A DNA stretch of 25,557 bases, taken from an uncultured Desulfuromonadales bacterium. Lineage in GTDB: Bacteria > Desulfobacterota > Desulfuromonadia > Desulfuromonadales > Geopsychrobacteraceae. The notes beneath the pieces are model-generated. The model had not been told where the DNA came from. It made no database searches and saw only the letters and a list, made by a program, of their open reading frames with translations. This document shows, piece by piece, positions 15,249 to 22,625 of this stretch. Position 1 is the first letter of the stretch; every line of letters starts with the position of its first letter. The stretch lies in the NCBI GenBank assembly GCA_945787295.1, contig CALZHQ010000035.1:1-25557 (forward strand), written 5' to 3'. The position numbers and the translations under genes were made by a program.

Positions 15249-16508
15249 ATGACCGCGCAAAGACTCCCATTTGCCAAAAGATATATTATCTGCGCGCTGC
15301 TGATTATCGCAGTGGTTCTGGCCGCTGTTTTTGTCACCCACCACTCAAAGATAGAACGCCTCACAGAGCGTGTTCTGCTGCAGCAGGCAAGGGCTTTATT
15401 CAGCGAGTTGATCATGACCAGAAGATGGGTCAGTTCTCATGGCGGGGTCTTTGTCAAAGTCCGTCAAGGAGTCGATCCTAATCCTTATCTGTCCAGCTTG
15501 CCCGGGATGAAGGTCAATATCACGGCCGAGGATGGTAGTCTCTATACCCTGAGAAATCCGGGACTGGTCGTCAGGGAAATTTCAGAACTCGCAGAAAAAT
15601 CAGGTGCTTTCAAGTTTCATGTTGCCAGCGCCGACCCGGTGAATCCGATCAACAGCAAACCGGATGAATTCGAAAAAAAGGCACTCCTGGCATTTGAGCG
15701 CGGCGATAATGAGTCGACGGCCATCGAAGAGACCGACAAAGGGCCCTTTTACCGCTACATGGCGCCGTTAAAATTTGAACAAAAGTGCAACAAGTGTCAT
15801 GCCTCGCAGAATCTGCTGGTGGGGGACATTCGTGGTGGCATCAGCATCAGCATCCCGATGGCCGATGTGCGCAAGCAACTGGAGGAAAACCGTTCTTTTT
15901 CTATCTACTCGGCCGGTCTCGTTTTTGTCACTCTGTTTGCCCTGTTGGCGTTGTTGTCGGCCAAATTTATGCGCCGATTACAAGAAGCACAAAACAAGCT
16001 GACGCGGCTTGCGGCAACAGATGACCTGACCGCCCTGTATAACCGCAAAAGTGCTTTTGAGCGACTTGACGAAGAGATTTCCAAGAACCGCCGCTTTACC
16101 ACACCGTTATCCTGCCTGCTACTCGATGTTGATCATTTTAAACGCGTCAATGATAGCTATGGTCATTTGGCCGGCGATAAGGTTTTACAACATCTGGCTG
16201 ACTGCTTGAGGAAGTTTTCCCGGAAATATGACATTCTTTGCCGTTATGGCGGCGAGGAATTTCTGATCATCCTTCCGGAAACCAACCTCTCATCAGCCCT
16301 GGCTGTTGCGGAAAAATATCGGAGGGAAATTTCCGATTCGATTGTGACCTTCGAACAACAGGAGATCCGTGTGACGGCCAGTATCGGTGTCACAGAGGCA
16401 ATTCTCGATCAACCGGAATCACATGACAGCATGATCGGCCGAGCCGACGAAGCTCTCTACCAAGCCAAGGAACAGGGCCGGAACCGAGTAAACGCAATTC
16501 AGGGATAA
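15249..16508 (+). CDS. Tll0287-like heme sensor diguanylate cyclase
   Basis: This 419-residue membrane protein should make cyclic di-GMP in response to a redox or heme-linked signal. A first membrane helix (12-30) is followed by a periplasmic Tll0287-like (DUF3365) domain ending with a c-type heme motif CNKCH (180-184). A second helix (about 218-240) and a cytoplasmic GGDEF domain follow. The catalytic motif is GGEEF (334-338), and the product-inhibition I-site RKYD (325-328) is present five residues before it. LLLDVDHFKRVNDSYGH holds the metal-binding Asp. The ATG at 15249 was chosen because the protein then begins shortly before the first helix; the upstream ATG at 15183 would add 22 residues unlike the family. 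The ribosome site is weak (GGGAA). Confidence 0.85.
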   Translation: MTAQRLPFAKRYIICALLIIAVVLAAVFVTHHSKIERLTERVLLQQARALFSELIMTRRWVSSHGGVFVKVRQGVDPNPYLSSLPGMKVNITAEDGSLYTLRNPGLVVREISELAEKSGAFKFHVASADPVNPINSKPDEFEKKALLAFERGDNESTAIEETDKGPFYRYMAPLKFEQKCNKCHASQNLLVGDIRGGISISIPMADVRKQLEENRSFSIYSAGLVFVTLFALLALLSAKFMRRLQEAQNKLTRLAATDDLTALYNRKSAFERLDEEISKNRRFTTPLSCLLLDVDHFKRVNDSYGHLAGDKVLQHLADCLRKFSRKYDILCRYGGEEFLIILPETNLSSALAVAEKYRREISDSIVTFEQQEIRVTASIGVTEAILDQPESHDSMIGRADEALYQAKEQGRNRVNAIQG

Positions 16509-16606
16509 TCCTGAGCTCGTGGCCTTACCCGGGTCTCTCCATTCTGGCTACTCTTTCGGGGGAACCAACCGGGGCGGAAAACTCCCCAGGCCGCTTGGCT
16601 TAAGAG

Positions 16607-18073
16607 TTACCCGGACAATTCCGAAAACAGCTCCTGCACCTGCGGTAGCTCCGGCAGTTGGACCTCATTTTCGATCGCCTCTTTCAGCGTCCCGGCCAAG
16701 CTTGTATCGCCGAACAAGGCGGCACCGACCAGGTGGTTATCGCGGCAGACGATACCGCAGTAGTCTTCCCCGCTCGATTTCTCCAGCAGTCGATAGCTGG
16801 CATCGGCAAGATTCAACTGGCCGATGCTGAACAGGTCGATGTCGACGACCTTGATGCGGGTGGCCATCGACAGGCCGGGAAACTCGGCGTTGCCTCCGCT
16901 GGCGTTGATGCCGGCGACTGCGCCCTGGGCGTAGCTGGCCGGCCAGATGCCGTAGAGTTGGCCGTTGTGCTCAGTGATGTCACCGGCGGCAAAGATGTCG
17001 GGATCGCTGGTGGCCATACGATCATCAACCAGCAGGCCGTTCTTCACTTTCAATTCCGCCTGGCGGGGCAGGCAGCTGTTGGGGCGAACCCCGGCGGAGA
17101 TCACTGCCATTGCTGCTGGAATTTCCCGGCCATCAGCCAACAGCACACTGCGCAGATGGTCGTCCCCGGCCAGTTCCTGAATCGAAATCCCACAAAGTAC
17201 CTTTATTCCGATTTTCTCCAGATGGGTTTTCAGCCGTTCACCCGCGGCTTGTGGCAGTTGCCGTGGCATCAACCAGGGATGTCCCTCAAGAACCGTTACT
17301 TTGGCCCCTTGGCGAGACAGGGCTGCTGCTGTCTCCAGCCCGAGCAGGCCGCCGCCGATGCAGACGCAGTCCTGCCCCGGCTGCAAGCGTTCGAGAATCT
17401 TCCGGGCATCTTTGACGGTGCGCAGAGTCTGGACGCCGTCACGGGTTGCGCCGGGGATCGGTGGCACAAAGGGGTGTGAGCCGTTGGCCAGAATCAGCCG
17501 GTCGTAGTTAAAGAGGCGGCCGTCGCGCAGCGCGACCTGTTTCTGCTGTCGGTCGATCTGTAACGCCTCTCCCTCGATCAGCTTGATCTTCTGCTGCGTA
17601 AACCAGTTGCTGCTTTGTATCGGCAGCTCCTCTTCGCAGACTTCCCCGGCGAGAAAGCGGGTCAGGTTGAGGCGGAAGTAGGGCAGGCCGAACTCTTTAC
17701 TGATCAGGCTTATCTCGACATCGGCGAGGCATTTGCGGGCTTCTTCAGCCGCCGTCAGCCCGGCGATGCCGCCACCAAGAATGAGGATTTTTTCGATGCT
17801 GGCAGTGCCGCAGAAGGAGGTTTCTTCGGCGACGGCTTCGAACAAATTGGCCTCGGCACCGCAGACTACGCAGTTGGCCGGAGCTGATTCGCCTTCGTGG
17901 ATATGATCGCAGATGCTGCAGCGCCAGCGGTGACTGGATGGTTTTTCTGCAGGAGCTGTTTTGATTGCCAGTGGTGAAAAATGGTCTTGGTCTGCGCCAC
18001 ACAATTGACAGCTGTCTGGGGCGCTCTCTCCTTGGTGGACATAGCCACAAACATCACATTTCCAGGTGGTCAT
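16607..18073 (-). CDS. Tandem rubredoxin-like / FAD-dependent NAD(P)H oxidoreductase fusion
   Basis: This 488-residue protein begins with two short rubrerythrin-type rubredoxin knuckles, C6-C9/C22-C25 and C52-C55/C68-C71, each with the pattern CxxC, HxGESAP, CxxCG. A pyridine-nucleotide-disulfide-type flavoprotein follows: the FAD loop LILGGGIAGLTAAE (from about 97), the NAD(P)H loop CIGGGLLGLETAAAL (about 238-252) and the second FAD site DPDIFAAGDITEH. It resembles NADH:rubredoxin oxidoreductases and the nitrite-reductase-type flavoprotein module, and probably moves electrons from NAD(P)H to its own iron sites and on to an oxygen- or peroxide-detoxifying partner. The start at 18073 was chosen because AAGGACC lies upstream and the first knuckle follows; the frame extends 19 codons further without similarity. 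UspA is its upstream neighbour. Confidence 0.85.
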   Translation of the reverse strand: MTTWKCDVCGYVHQGESAPDSCQLCGADQDHFSPLAIKTAPAEKPSSHRWRCSICDHIHEGESAPANCVVCGAEANLFEAVAEETSFCGTASIEKILILGGGIAGLTAAEEARKCLADVEISLISKEFGLPYFRLNLTRFLAGEVCEEELPIQSSNWFTQQKIKLIEGEALQIDRQQKQVALRDGRLFNYDRLILANGSHPFVPPIPGATRDGVQTLRTVKDARKILERLQPGQDCVCIGGGLLGLETAAALSRQGAKVTVLEGHPWLMPRQLPQAAGERLKTHLEKIGIKVLCGISIQELAGDDHLRSVLLADGREIPAAMAVISAGVRPNSCLPRQAELKVKNGLLVDDRMATSDPDIFAAGDITEHNGQLYGIWPASYAQGAVAGINASGGNAEFPGLSMATRIKVVDIDLFSIGQLNLADASYRLLEKSSGEDYCGIVCRDNHLVGAALFGDTSLAGTLKEAIENEVQLPELPQVQELFSELSG

Positions 18074-18151
18074 ATAAGGTCCTTTTGCTGAAGTTGGATC
18101 GAGTTTAATCGAGTTGCTGGTGATATTCAAATAGTCTGTAGCTGAAATTAA

Positions 18152-18172
18152 GGGCAGCCGGTTCGGCTGCCC
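18152..18172 (-). terminator. Stem-loop downstream of the universal stress gene
   Basis: GGGCAGCCG (18152-18160) pairs perfectly with CGGCTGCCC (18164-18172) across a three-base loop. On the minus strand it is followed by TTAATTT, a weak U-tract. It probably ends or attenuates transcription from the UspA gene before the oxidoreductase gene. Confidence 0.6.
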
Positions 18173-18199
18173 TCGGAGGAAAACATCTGTTGTTGATGA

Positions 18200-18688
18200 T
18201 CAGGTCGGGAGGGGGACTACGAAAATCGGCCGGGTCGATTTGCGCAGGACTTTTTCCGCAACGTTGCCGAGCAGCGCATGTTCTAAGACTCCTTTGCTAT
18301 GGGTGCCTATAACAATGACATCGGCATTCAGATTTTCAGCTTCGGCAAGAATACAGTCGACCGGGTTGCCGATCTCAACTTTAGAGCCGGCAAAAAGTTT
18401 TTGCTGATCAGGGGTATCGGCCAACTCTTTTTCGGCAAAGCGCTGCAGCTCTTTTTTGATTTCGGCATAGGCTTCCTTGGCATGTTGCTGCTCGAAATCA
18501 TTCAACCAGTTCTGACCTTTGATGATGGAAAAATAATTGCGCATGCTGGTATCCACTTGTGGCACAACGTGCAATAGATGGATTTTTGCTCCATGCTGTT
18601 GGGCCATCAGCACCGCGTATTTGAAAGCATGGTCCGAGTTGGGAGTAAAATCTGTGGCAACCAGAATGTTCTGATAGGTGGGCAGCAT
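18200..18688 (-). CDS. Universal stress protein, UspA family
   Basis: This cytoplasmic protein of 162 residues is the usual size of a single-domain Usp. It has NILVATDFTPNSDHAFKYA at the N-terminus (nucleotide-binding Asp), LLHVVP, and the C-terminal signature VIGTHSKGVLEHALLGNVAE. The ATP-binding motif G-x2-G-x9-G-S/T is slightly altered (Ser replaces the second Gly, Asn follows the last Gly), so nucleotide binding is possible but not assured. AGAGGTG precedes the ATG. Usp proteins bind ATP or act in survival under starvation or redox stress. It lies upstream of the rubredoxin-like oxidoreductase on the same strand, which fits an oxidative-stress context, although a stem-loop separates them. 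Confidence 0.9.
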   Translation of the reverse strand: MLPTYQNILVATDFTPNSDHAFKYAVLMAQQHGAKIHLLHVVPQVDTSMRNYFSIIKGQNWLNDFEQQHAKEAYAEIKKELQRFAEKELADTPDQQKLFAGSKVEIGNPVDCILAEAENLNADVIVIGTHSKGVLEHALLGNVAEKVLRKSTRPIFVVPLPT

Positions 18689-18833
18689 AAGGGCACCTCT
18701 TTTATGAATATGCGACGTGGAGCTAGTCTGATTATCTCTATTTTAACCGATTTTTACTGACTTGCATTTACAGTCCAGGCGGAACTTATTTAAGATACAA
18801 AGTTACCTGTCAACAATGGAGCGAGGTATCAGA

Positions 18834-19202
18834 GTGCAACAGCGGTTTATGCAGATGAACAATCAGGAACTGAGCAGGTTTCTGCAGCAGGGTGGCCTGC
18901 TGGTTGATATCCGTCGTGGAGAAGAGTGGTGTTTAACCGGTGTGATTGAGGGGAGCCTGCTGCTGACATTTTTTGCTGCCGATGGCAGCAGTGACCCGCA
19001 AGACTGGCTGGCACAACTGAACCGTCAGCTGCCGCCAGATCAGCCGTTGGCCCTGATCTGTCGCAGTGGTTACCGGACCGGTCTGATCGGCGAGTTTCTA
19101 CTTGAGGTGACCGAGCGGAAAGAAATTTACCATTTGACGGATGGGATTCTCGGCTGGTTGGCTGAAGGATTTCCGGTGGTTACAGCTGGGGGTGAGTTGT
19201 AA
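18834..19202 (+). CDS. Rhodanese-domain protein
   Basis: This is a single rhodanese domain of 122 residues, cytoplasmic, with no signal peptide. It contains LLVDIRRGEEW near the N-terminus and the active-site loop LICRSGYRTG with the persulfide-forming cysteine, followed by the usual YHLTDGILGWLAEGFPV end. Such domains transfer sulfane sulfur, or sometimes serve as sulfur relays. The GTG at 18834 was chosen because GAGG lies seven bases upstream; an ATG at 18816 in the same frame has no ribosome-binding site. Divergent from uspA and followed by a DUF3553-like gene after a 117-base gap with its own possible promoter. Confidence 0.85.
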   Translation: MQQRFMQMNNQELSRFLQQGGLLVDIRRGEEWCLTGVIEGSLLLTFFAADGSSDPQDWLAQLNRQLPPDQPLALICRSGYRTGLIGEFLLEVTERKEIYHLTDGILGWLAEGFPVVTAGGEL

Positions 19203-19238
19203 CTAGTTAAAAAATAGAGAAAAGTTTGCCGATTCGGT

Positions 19239-19266
19239 TTGACATCCCGGCTAAAGACGCTATCCC
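19239..19266 (+). promoter_or_regulatory. Possible promoter of the DUF3553-like gene
   Basis: A perfect -35 box TTGACA (19239-19244) is followed after 16 bases by TATCCC, a partial -10. A ten-base palindrome CCTTATAAGG (19265-19274) lies directly after and could be an operator. The coding start is about 50 bases downstream. Confidence 0.35.
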
Positions 19267-19319
19267 TTATAAGGTTGTTGGCAGGTTTAATGAATCTTTA
19301 GATGGTCCGGGAGGCAACG

Positions 19320-19532
19320 ATGGAATATGTTCGTGGTGACCGGGTCCGTATCCTTGGCAAACCGGAATGGGGCCCAGGTTTTATTCAGGGGAGAAGTAAA
19401 AACGGCAAGGTGAAGGTGGCATTCGAGCAGGTGGGGGATAAAACCCTGAGTCTGCGGCACGCCAAATTGATGAAGGTGGCCTTGCGCGATCTGCATTGGC
19501 TGGAAGAGCGGGCCAAACGGGAGTGGGGGTAG
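19320..19532 (+). CDS. Small DUF3553-like protein
   Basis: This 70-residue protein reads YVRGDRVRILGKPEWGPGFI and then GKVKVAFEQVGDKTLSL. The pattern of a GDxVRxxxxPEWGxG turn followed by a VxFExxGxKxL strand resembles the small DUF3553 domain, which is also found attached to DNA helicases. The C-terminal part is a basic helix (HWLEERAKREWG). The ATG at 19320 was chosen because GGAGG lies seven bases upstream; the frame starts six codons earlier without such a site. It is probably a cytoplasmic nucleic-acid-associated or protein-binding beta-barrel. Function is unknown and neighbours give little help. Confidence 0.65.
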   Translation: MEYVRGDRVRILGKPEWGPGFIQGRSKNGKVKVAFEQVGDKTLSLRHAKLMKVALRDLHWLEERAKREWG

Positions 19533-19651
19533 AGATTGTCCCTGTCTTCCAGCTTTTATCCACGCGATCAGTTATTTCTGGCTGTTTAGGGGGCACCTTG
19601 TTTTTCATCATTGAGCAATAACAAAGCCTAGTATTTTAGTAGTTAATGCAG

Positions 19652-19657
19652 TATAAT
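19652..19657 (+). promoter_or_regulatory. -10 box upstream of the multiheme cytochrome
   Basis: A consensus TATAAT lies 118 bases before the cytochrome start in an AT-rich stretch. No good -35 is present at 16-18 bases (TAGTAT at 17). The implied leader contains the hairpin at 19707-19725. Confidence 0.4.
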
Positions 19658-19706
19658 TTGTCTACATTAATTATTTGGCTAGGAACAGTTCATAAAAAGC
19701 GGATAT

Positions 19707-19725
19707 GCAGAGTCTGTCACTCTGC
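19707..19725 (+). promoter_or_regulatory. Leader hairpin before the multiheme cytochrome
   Basis: GCAGAGT (19707-19713) pairs perfectly with ACTCTGC (19719-19725) across a five-base loop, with no U-tract after it. It lies in the predicted long leader, 50 bases before the start codon. It may affect mRNA stability or translation; it does not match a riboswitch known to the annotator. Confidence 0.35.
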
Positions 19726-19775
19726 GATTTCGTAACTATTATGAAGCCAGCCAAGACAACTATCAATGGAGACAA

Positions 19776-20825
19776 ATGATGAAGAAATTGAGTTTGCTCG
19801 GTTTGTGCCTGCTGGCTCTGGCTTTTTTTGCAATGCCGGCCATGGCAAATGATTATGTCGGTTCTGAAAAGTGTTTCAAGTGCCATGAAGGCAAGTACAA
19901 TGACTGGCAATCGACCGGTCACCCCTGGAAACTGCGCAAGGTTGAAAAGGCTCGCTACGCTAAATTGCCCCTTCCTCCGGGATACACCTGGGACGATGTC
20001 AGCTACGTGATTGGTGGCGCCAACAAGAAGGCCCGGTATATCGACAGGAATGGTTATATCATCACATCTGCCAAAGATGGTTCTGAAGCGAAGACCCAGT
20101 ACAATCTCGAAGATGGTTCCTGGTCATATTATTTCAAAGGGCAAAAGAAACCTTACAAATGTGGCCCCTGTCACATGACCAATTACAGCAAGGATGGCAA
20201 GCAGGATGGCCTGGAAGGGATGATCGGAACCTGGTCAGAAGATGGCATCGGTTGTGAAGAATGTCATGGTCCGGGTGGTGATCATATCCGCAAGCCGACG
20301 AAAGCCACGATTGTCGTCGATCCCGATCCGGAGCTTTGGGGTAAGTGTCACCAACGTGGTGGTATGGATCCAAACCCACCAGCTAAAGGCAAGTTCATCA
20401 AGCATCATGAACAGATCAATGAGCTGCGTATCGGTGTTCACAAAGACCTGGCTTGCATCACCTGCCACGATCCTCATAAGCGCGCCATTCAGGCCAAAGA
20501 CAACTGTGCCGAGTGTCATGCCGCTGTTGCTGCCAGCTATGCCAAGACCACCCATGGCAAGCAGGGCACAGGTTGCATCGAATGTCATATGCCGAAAGCT
20601 TCAAAATCGGCGATTGCTGTAGCATCCTATACCGGTGATGTGCGCACCCATATCTTCCGTATCAATACCGCCGCCGATGGCAATATGTTCAAAACGATCG
20701 AAGAGAATGGCAAGAAGTCGACCTTCGCCAAGGGTTTCGTGACCCTTGAGTATGTCTGCCTCGGTTGCCATGCCAGCCGCGACAAGACTTGGGCGTCAAA
20801 GAATGCCCGTAATTTCCACAAGTAG
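19776..20825 (+). CDS. Secreted multiheme c-type cytochrome (seven CxxCH)
   Basis: This 349-residue protein has a Sec signal peptide ending PAMA (about residue 24). Seven canonical heme motifs are visible: CFKCH 33, CGPCH 129, CEECH 160, CITCH 227, CAECH 244, CIECH 267 and CLGCH 328. An eighth position reads WGKCH (188-192), where a conserved first cysteine may have been lost by one base. Further histidines (H49, H170, H210, H211, H222, H260) can serve as distal ligands. The opening YVGSEKCFKCHEGKYNDWQSTGH is typical of periplasmic multiheme electron carriers of metal-reducing bacteria related to cytochrome c554-like folds. GGAG precedes a double ATG (19776 or 19779). It stands alone between a long leader and a strong terminator. 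The electron partner is unknown. Confidence 0.85.
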   Translation: MMKKLSLLGLCLLALAFFAMPAMANDYVGSEKCFKCHEGKYNDWQSTGHPWKLRKVEKARYAKLPLPPGYTWDDVSYVIGGANKKARYIDRNGYIITSAKDGSEAKTQYNLEDGSWSYYFKGQKKPYKCGPCHMTNYSKDGKQDGLEGMIGTWSEDGIGCEECHGPGGDHIRKPTKATIVVDPDPELWGKCHQRGGMDPNPPAKGKFIKHHEQINELRIGVHKDLACITCHDPHKRAIQAKDNCAECHAAVAASYAKTTHGKQGTGCIECHMPKASKSAIAVASYTGDVRTHIFRINTAADGNMFKTIEENGKKSTFAKGFVTLEYVCLGCHASRDKTWASKNARNFHK

Positions 20826-20847
20826 ACGGAGTCGATTGCATAAAGTA

Positions 20848-20885
20848 AAAGCAGGGCAGCCCCACTTGTGGAGCAGCCCTGCTTT
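20848..20885. terminator. Bidirectional stem-loop terminator
   Basis: AAAGCAGGGC (20848-20857) pairs perfectly with GCCCTGCTTT (20876-20885), and an inner CCCAC/GTGG extends the hairpin. It is flanked by A and T runs on both sides. It ends the cytochrome gene and overlaps the last codons of the convergent DUF1232 gene. Confidence 0.85.
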
Positions 20886-21105
20886 ATTTGATGGTGATGT
20901 CCTTGTCATCATCACGCCGGAAAATATTCGGCAGTTCAATGCCGAAATATTTCAGGCACATCAATAAAGTAGCGATTGCAGCAGCCTCATCAAGGTTGCC
21001 GATGATCGGCAGGTTGTCGGGGATCAATTCAAAGATGCCCGCCGTCGGGTTCAGAATGTAAATCAGGCAGAACAGGCCAGTCAGGAAAATGCCGAGTTTT
21101 TTCAT
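20884..21105 (-). CDS. Small DUF1232 (YkvA-like) membrane protein
   Basis: This 73-residue protein has a first hydrophobic segment (about 5-20) and the core FELIPDNLPIIGNLDEAAAI, which fits the DUF1232 signature DLIPDxIPxxGxLDD with small changes, followed by a charged tail. The function of the family is unknown. The start at 21105 was chosen because GAGGTG lies six bases upstream; the longer frame would overlap the previous gene. It follows the CNNM/CBS gene by 13 bases and is probably the last gene of a four-gene minus-strand unit. Its stop is inside the terminator hairpin shared with the cytochrome. Confidence 0.75.
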   Translation of the reverse strand: MKKLGIFLTGLFCLIYILNPTAGIFELIPDNLPIIGNLDEAAAIATLLMCLKYFGIELPNIFRRDDDKDITIK

Positions 21106-21118
21106 AATCACCTCAAAT

Positions 21119-22186
21119 CTATTTTTTAAGCTTGTCCAGTCCGTCAAGGTCCAGTTTCATTTCCTTCGCCCGGCGGCGCCACAGGCGGCGGGCGAACTGC
21201 TGCATATCGACTTCTTCATCCCCTTCATCGACAATTTCGAGGCCGAGCACGGTTTCGATTAAATCTTCCAGGGTCAGCACCCCTTTGATGCCGCCATATT
21301 CGTCAACCACAAGAATGATATGCGCCCGCAGCCGGATGAATTCGTCAAACGCCTGAGATAAAGACATTTTCGCCAGCAGCGCCGGTATTGACCGGCGGTA
21401 TTTGCTCAGTGGGCTGTCGCTGTTGCCGCGCGCCTGGGCCAGAAGCAGGTCACTGCGCAGGACAAAGCCGGTGACCTGATCTTTATTGTCAGCATAGATC
21501 GGGATGCGCGAAAAGCGGACCTGACCATAATTATGAAAAAAATCATCAACCAGCAGGGTTTCCGGCAGTGAGAAGACCACTGTGCGCGGTGTCATGGCGG
21601 CGGCGATTTCGGTTTTGCGCAGTCGCAGCAGGTTCTTCATGATGATCGACTCCTGCTTGCCCAGCTGCCCCTCTTTAACGCTCAGCTCCGCCATGGCGAC
21701 AAATTCCCGGCGGCTGAAACCGGTCAGGTTCGGTCCGTGGGTCAGCCCCTTGGTGATGAACTCAGAGAGTTTGACGAAGGGGTAGAGCAGCCAGACCAGA
21801 CCTTTCAGGGAATAGGCCGACATCGGTGCCAGTTGTCGCCAGTAATGAGCGCCGAGGGTTTTCGGGATGATCTCGGAAAAAACCAGGATCAGCAGGGTCA
21901 GGACCGCCGAGGCGATTCCCACGTAGGCACTGCCGAACACTTTGGCGGCCTGAGCGCCGGCCCCGGCGGCTCCGACTGTATGGGCGATGGTGTTTAACGT
22001 TAAAATTGCCGCCAGCGGCTTGTTGATGTCAGCCTTCAGCCTGCGCAGCTGCCTGCCAGAGCGCTTTCCTTCTTTTTCCAGCAGGGCGATGTGGGCGCTG
22101 GTGACACTTAAGATCACTGCCTCGGCAATTGAGCAGAGAAAGGAGAAAACCAAGGCGATCAAAATGTAGGTGATCAGTAGTAGCAT
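21119..22186 (-). CDS. CNNM/CBS-domain membrane protein (HlyC/CorC-related), short form
   Basis: This 355-residue protein begins with a DUF21/CNNM membrane domain of about three to four helices (1-150), including FLCSIAEAVILSVT and FSEIIPKTLGA, the conserved family motifs. A pair of CBS domains follows at about 195-325 (MTPRTVVFSLP; ILVVDEYGGIKGVLTLEDLIETVLG). The usual CorC_HlyC C-terminal domain is absent, so the protein is about 70-80 residues shorter than typical members. CNNM/CorC proteins are linked to magnesium or other divalent cation efflux, with CBS domains binding adenine nucleotides. The ribosome site is weak. It follows the DUF488 gene by 34 bases. Confidence 0.85.
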   Translation of the reverse strand: MLLLITYILIALVFSFLCSIAEAVILSVTSAHIALLEKEGKRSGRQLRRLKADINKPLAAILTLNTIAHTVGAAGAGAQAAKVFGSAYVGIASAVLTLLILVFSEIIPKTLGAHYWRQLAPMSAYSLKGLVWLLYPFVKLSEFITKGLTHGPNLTGFSRREFVAMAELSVKEGQLGKQESIIMKNLLRLRKTEIAAAMTPRTVVFSLPETLLVDDFFHNYGQVRFSRIPIYADNKDQVTGFVLRSDLLLAQARGNSDSPLSKYRRSIPALLAKMSLSQAFDEFIRLRAHIILVVDEYGGIKGVLTLEDLIETVLGLEIVDEGDEEVDMQQFARRLWRRRAKEMKLDLDGLDKLKK

Positions 22187-22220
22187 GGTGGCCCGTCATT
22201 CCATCAAAGGGAGCCAGTCA

Positions 22221-22595
22221 TCAAGATAATGCCGGCAACGAAGCGAGGTCGGTCGTCTGCAGGAATTCCCGCAAGGCGATGGCGTTATTATAGCGTAATT
22301 CTTTGGCGCTGAAGACAAAAGTGGTCTGTCCCTTTTCGAGTTGACGCAGCAGTTGTCGCAACTCGACCGGTTTTTCCCGTAGTTCGGCAAAGTAACGGTT
22401 TTTAAATTCTGGCCATTTATCCGGATCATGGGCATACCAGCGGCGCAATTCGTTCGCGGGGGCGAGTTCCTTGGCCCAGTAGTCGATACGGGCCTTTTCT
22501 TTACTCAACCCTCGTGGCCAGAGGCGATCGACCAGAATTCTTTGACCATCGGAGTCTTCAGGGTTTTTATAGGCGCGTTTGAGTTTGATCCGCAT
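22221..22595 (-). CDS. DUF488 (YeaO-like) family protein
   Basis: This 124-residue cytoplasmic protein has the clear family pattern: IKLKRAYKNPEDSDGQRILV, then DRLWPRGLSKEKARID, WAKELAPANELRRWYAHDP and FKNRYFAEL. It matches the length of the short YeaO-like members. The biochemical role is not known. It lies between the HAD phosphatase (30-base gap) and the CNNM/CBS gene (34-base gap) on the same strand, so the three are probably co-transcribed. AAGGA is about eleven bases upstream of the ATG. Confidence 0.88.
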   Translation of the reverse strand: MRIKLKRAYKNPEDSDGQRILVDRLWPRGLSKEKARIDYWAKELAPANELRRWYAHDPDKWPEFKNRYFAELREKPVELRQLLRQLEKGQTTFVFSAKELRYNNAIALREFLQTTDLASLPALS

Positions 22596-22625
22596 GGTCC
22601 GTTAGTCCTTAAACGACTGAAATTG

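Noticed and set aside
16509..16606. Terminator between the cyclase and the oxidoreductase
   Set aside because: Only short imperfect GC pairings without a T-run are visible in this convergent gap.
19658..19775. Cyclic-dinucleotide (GEMM) riboswitch in the cytochrome leader
   Set aside because: The hairpin is real, but the conserved GCAAA, GAAA tetraloop receptor and GCAAAGC elements are absent.
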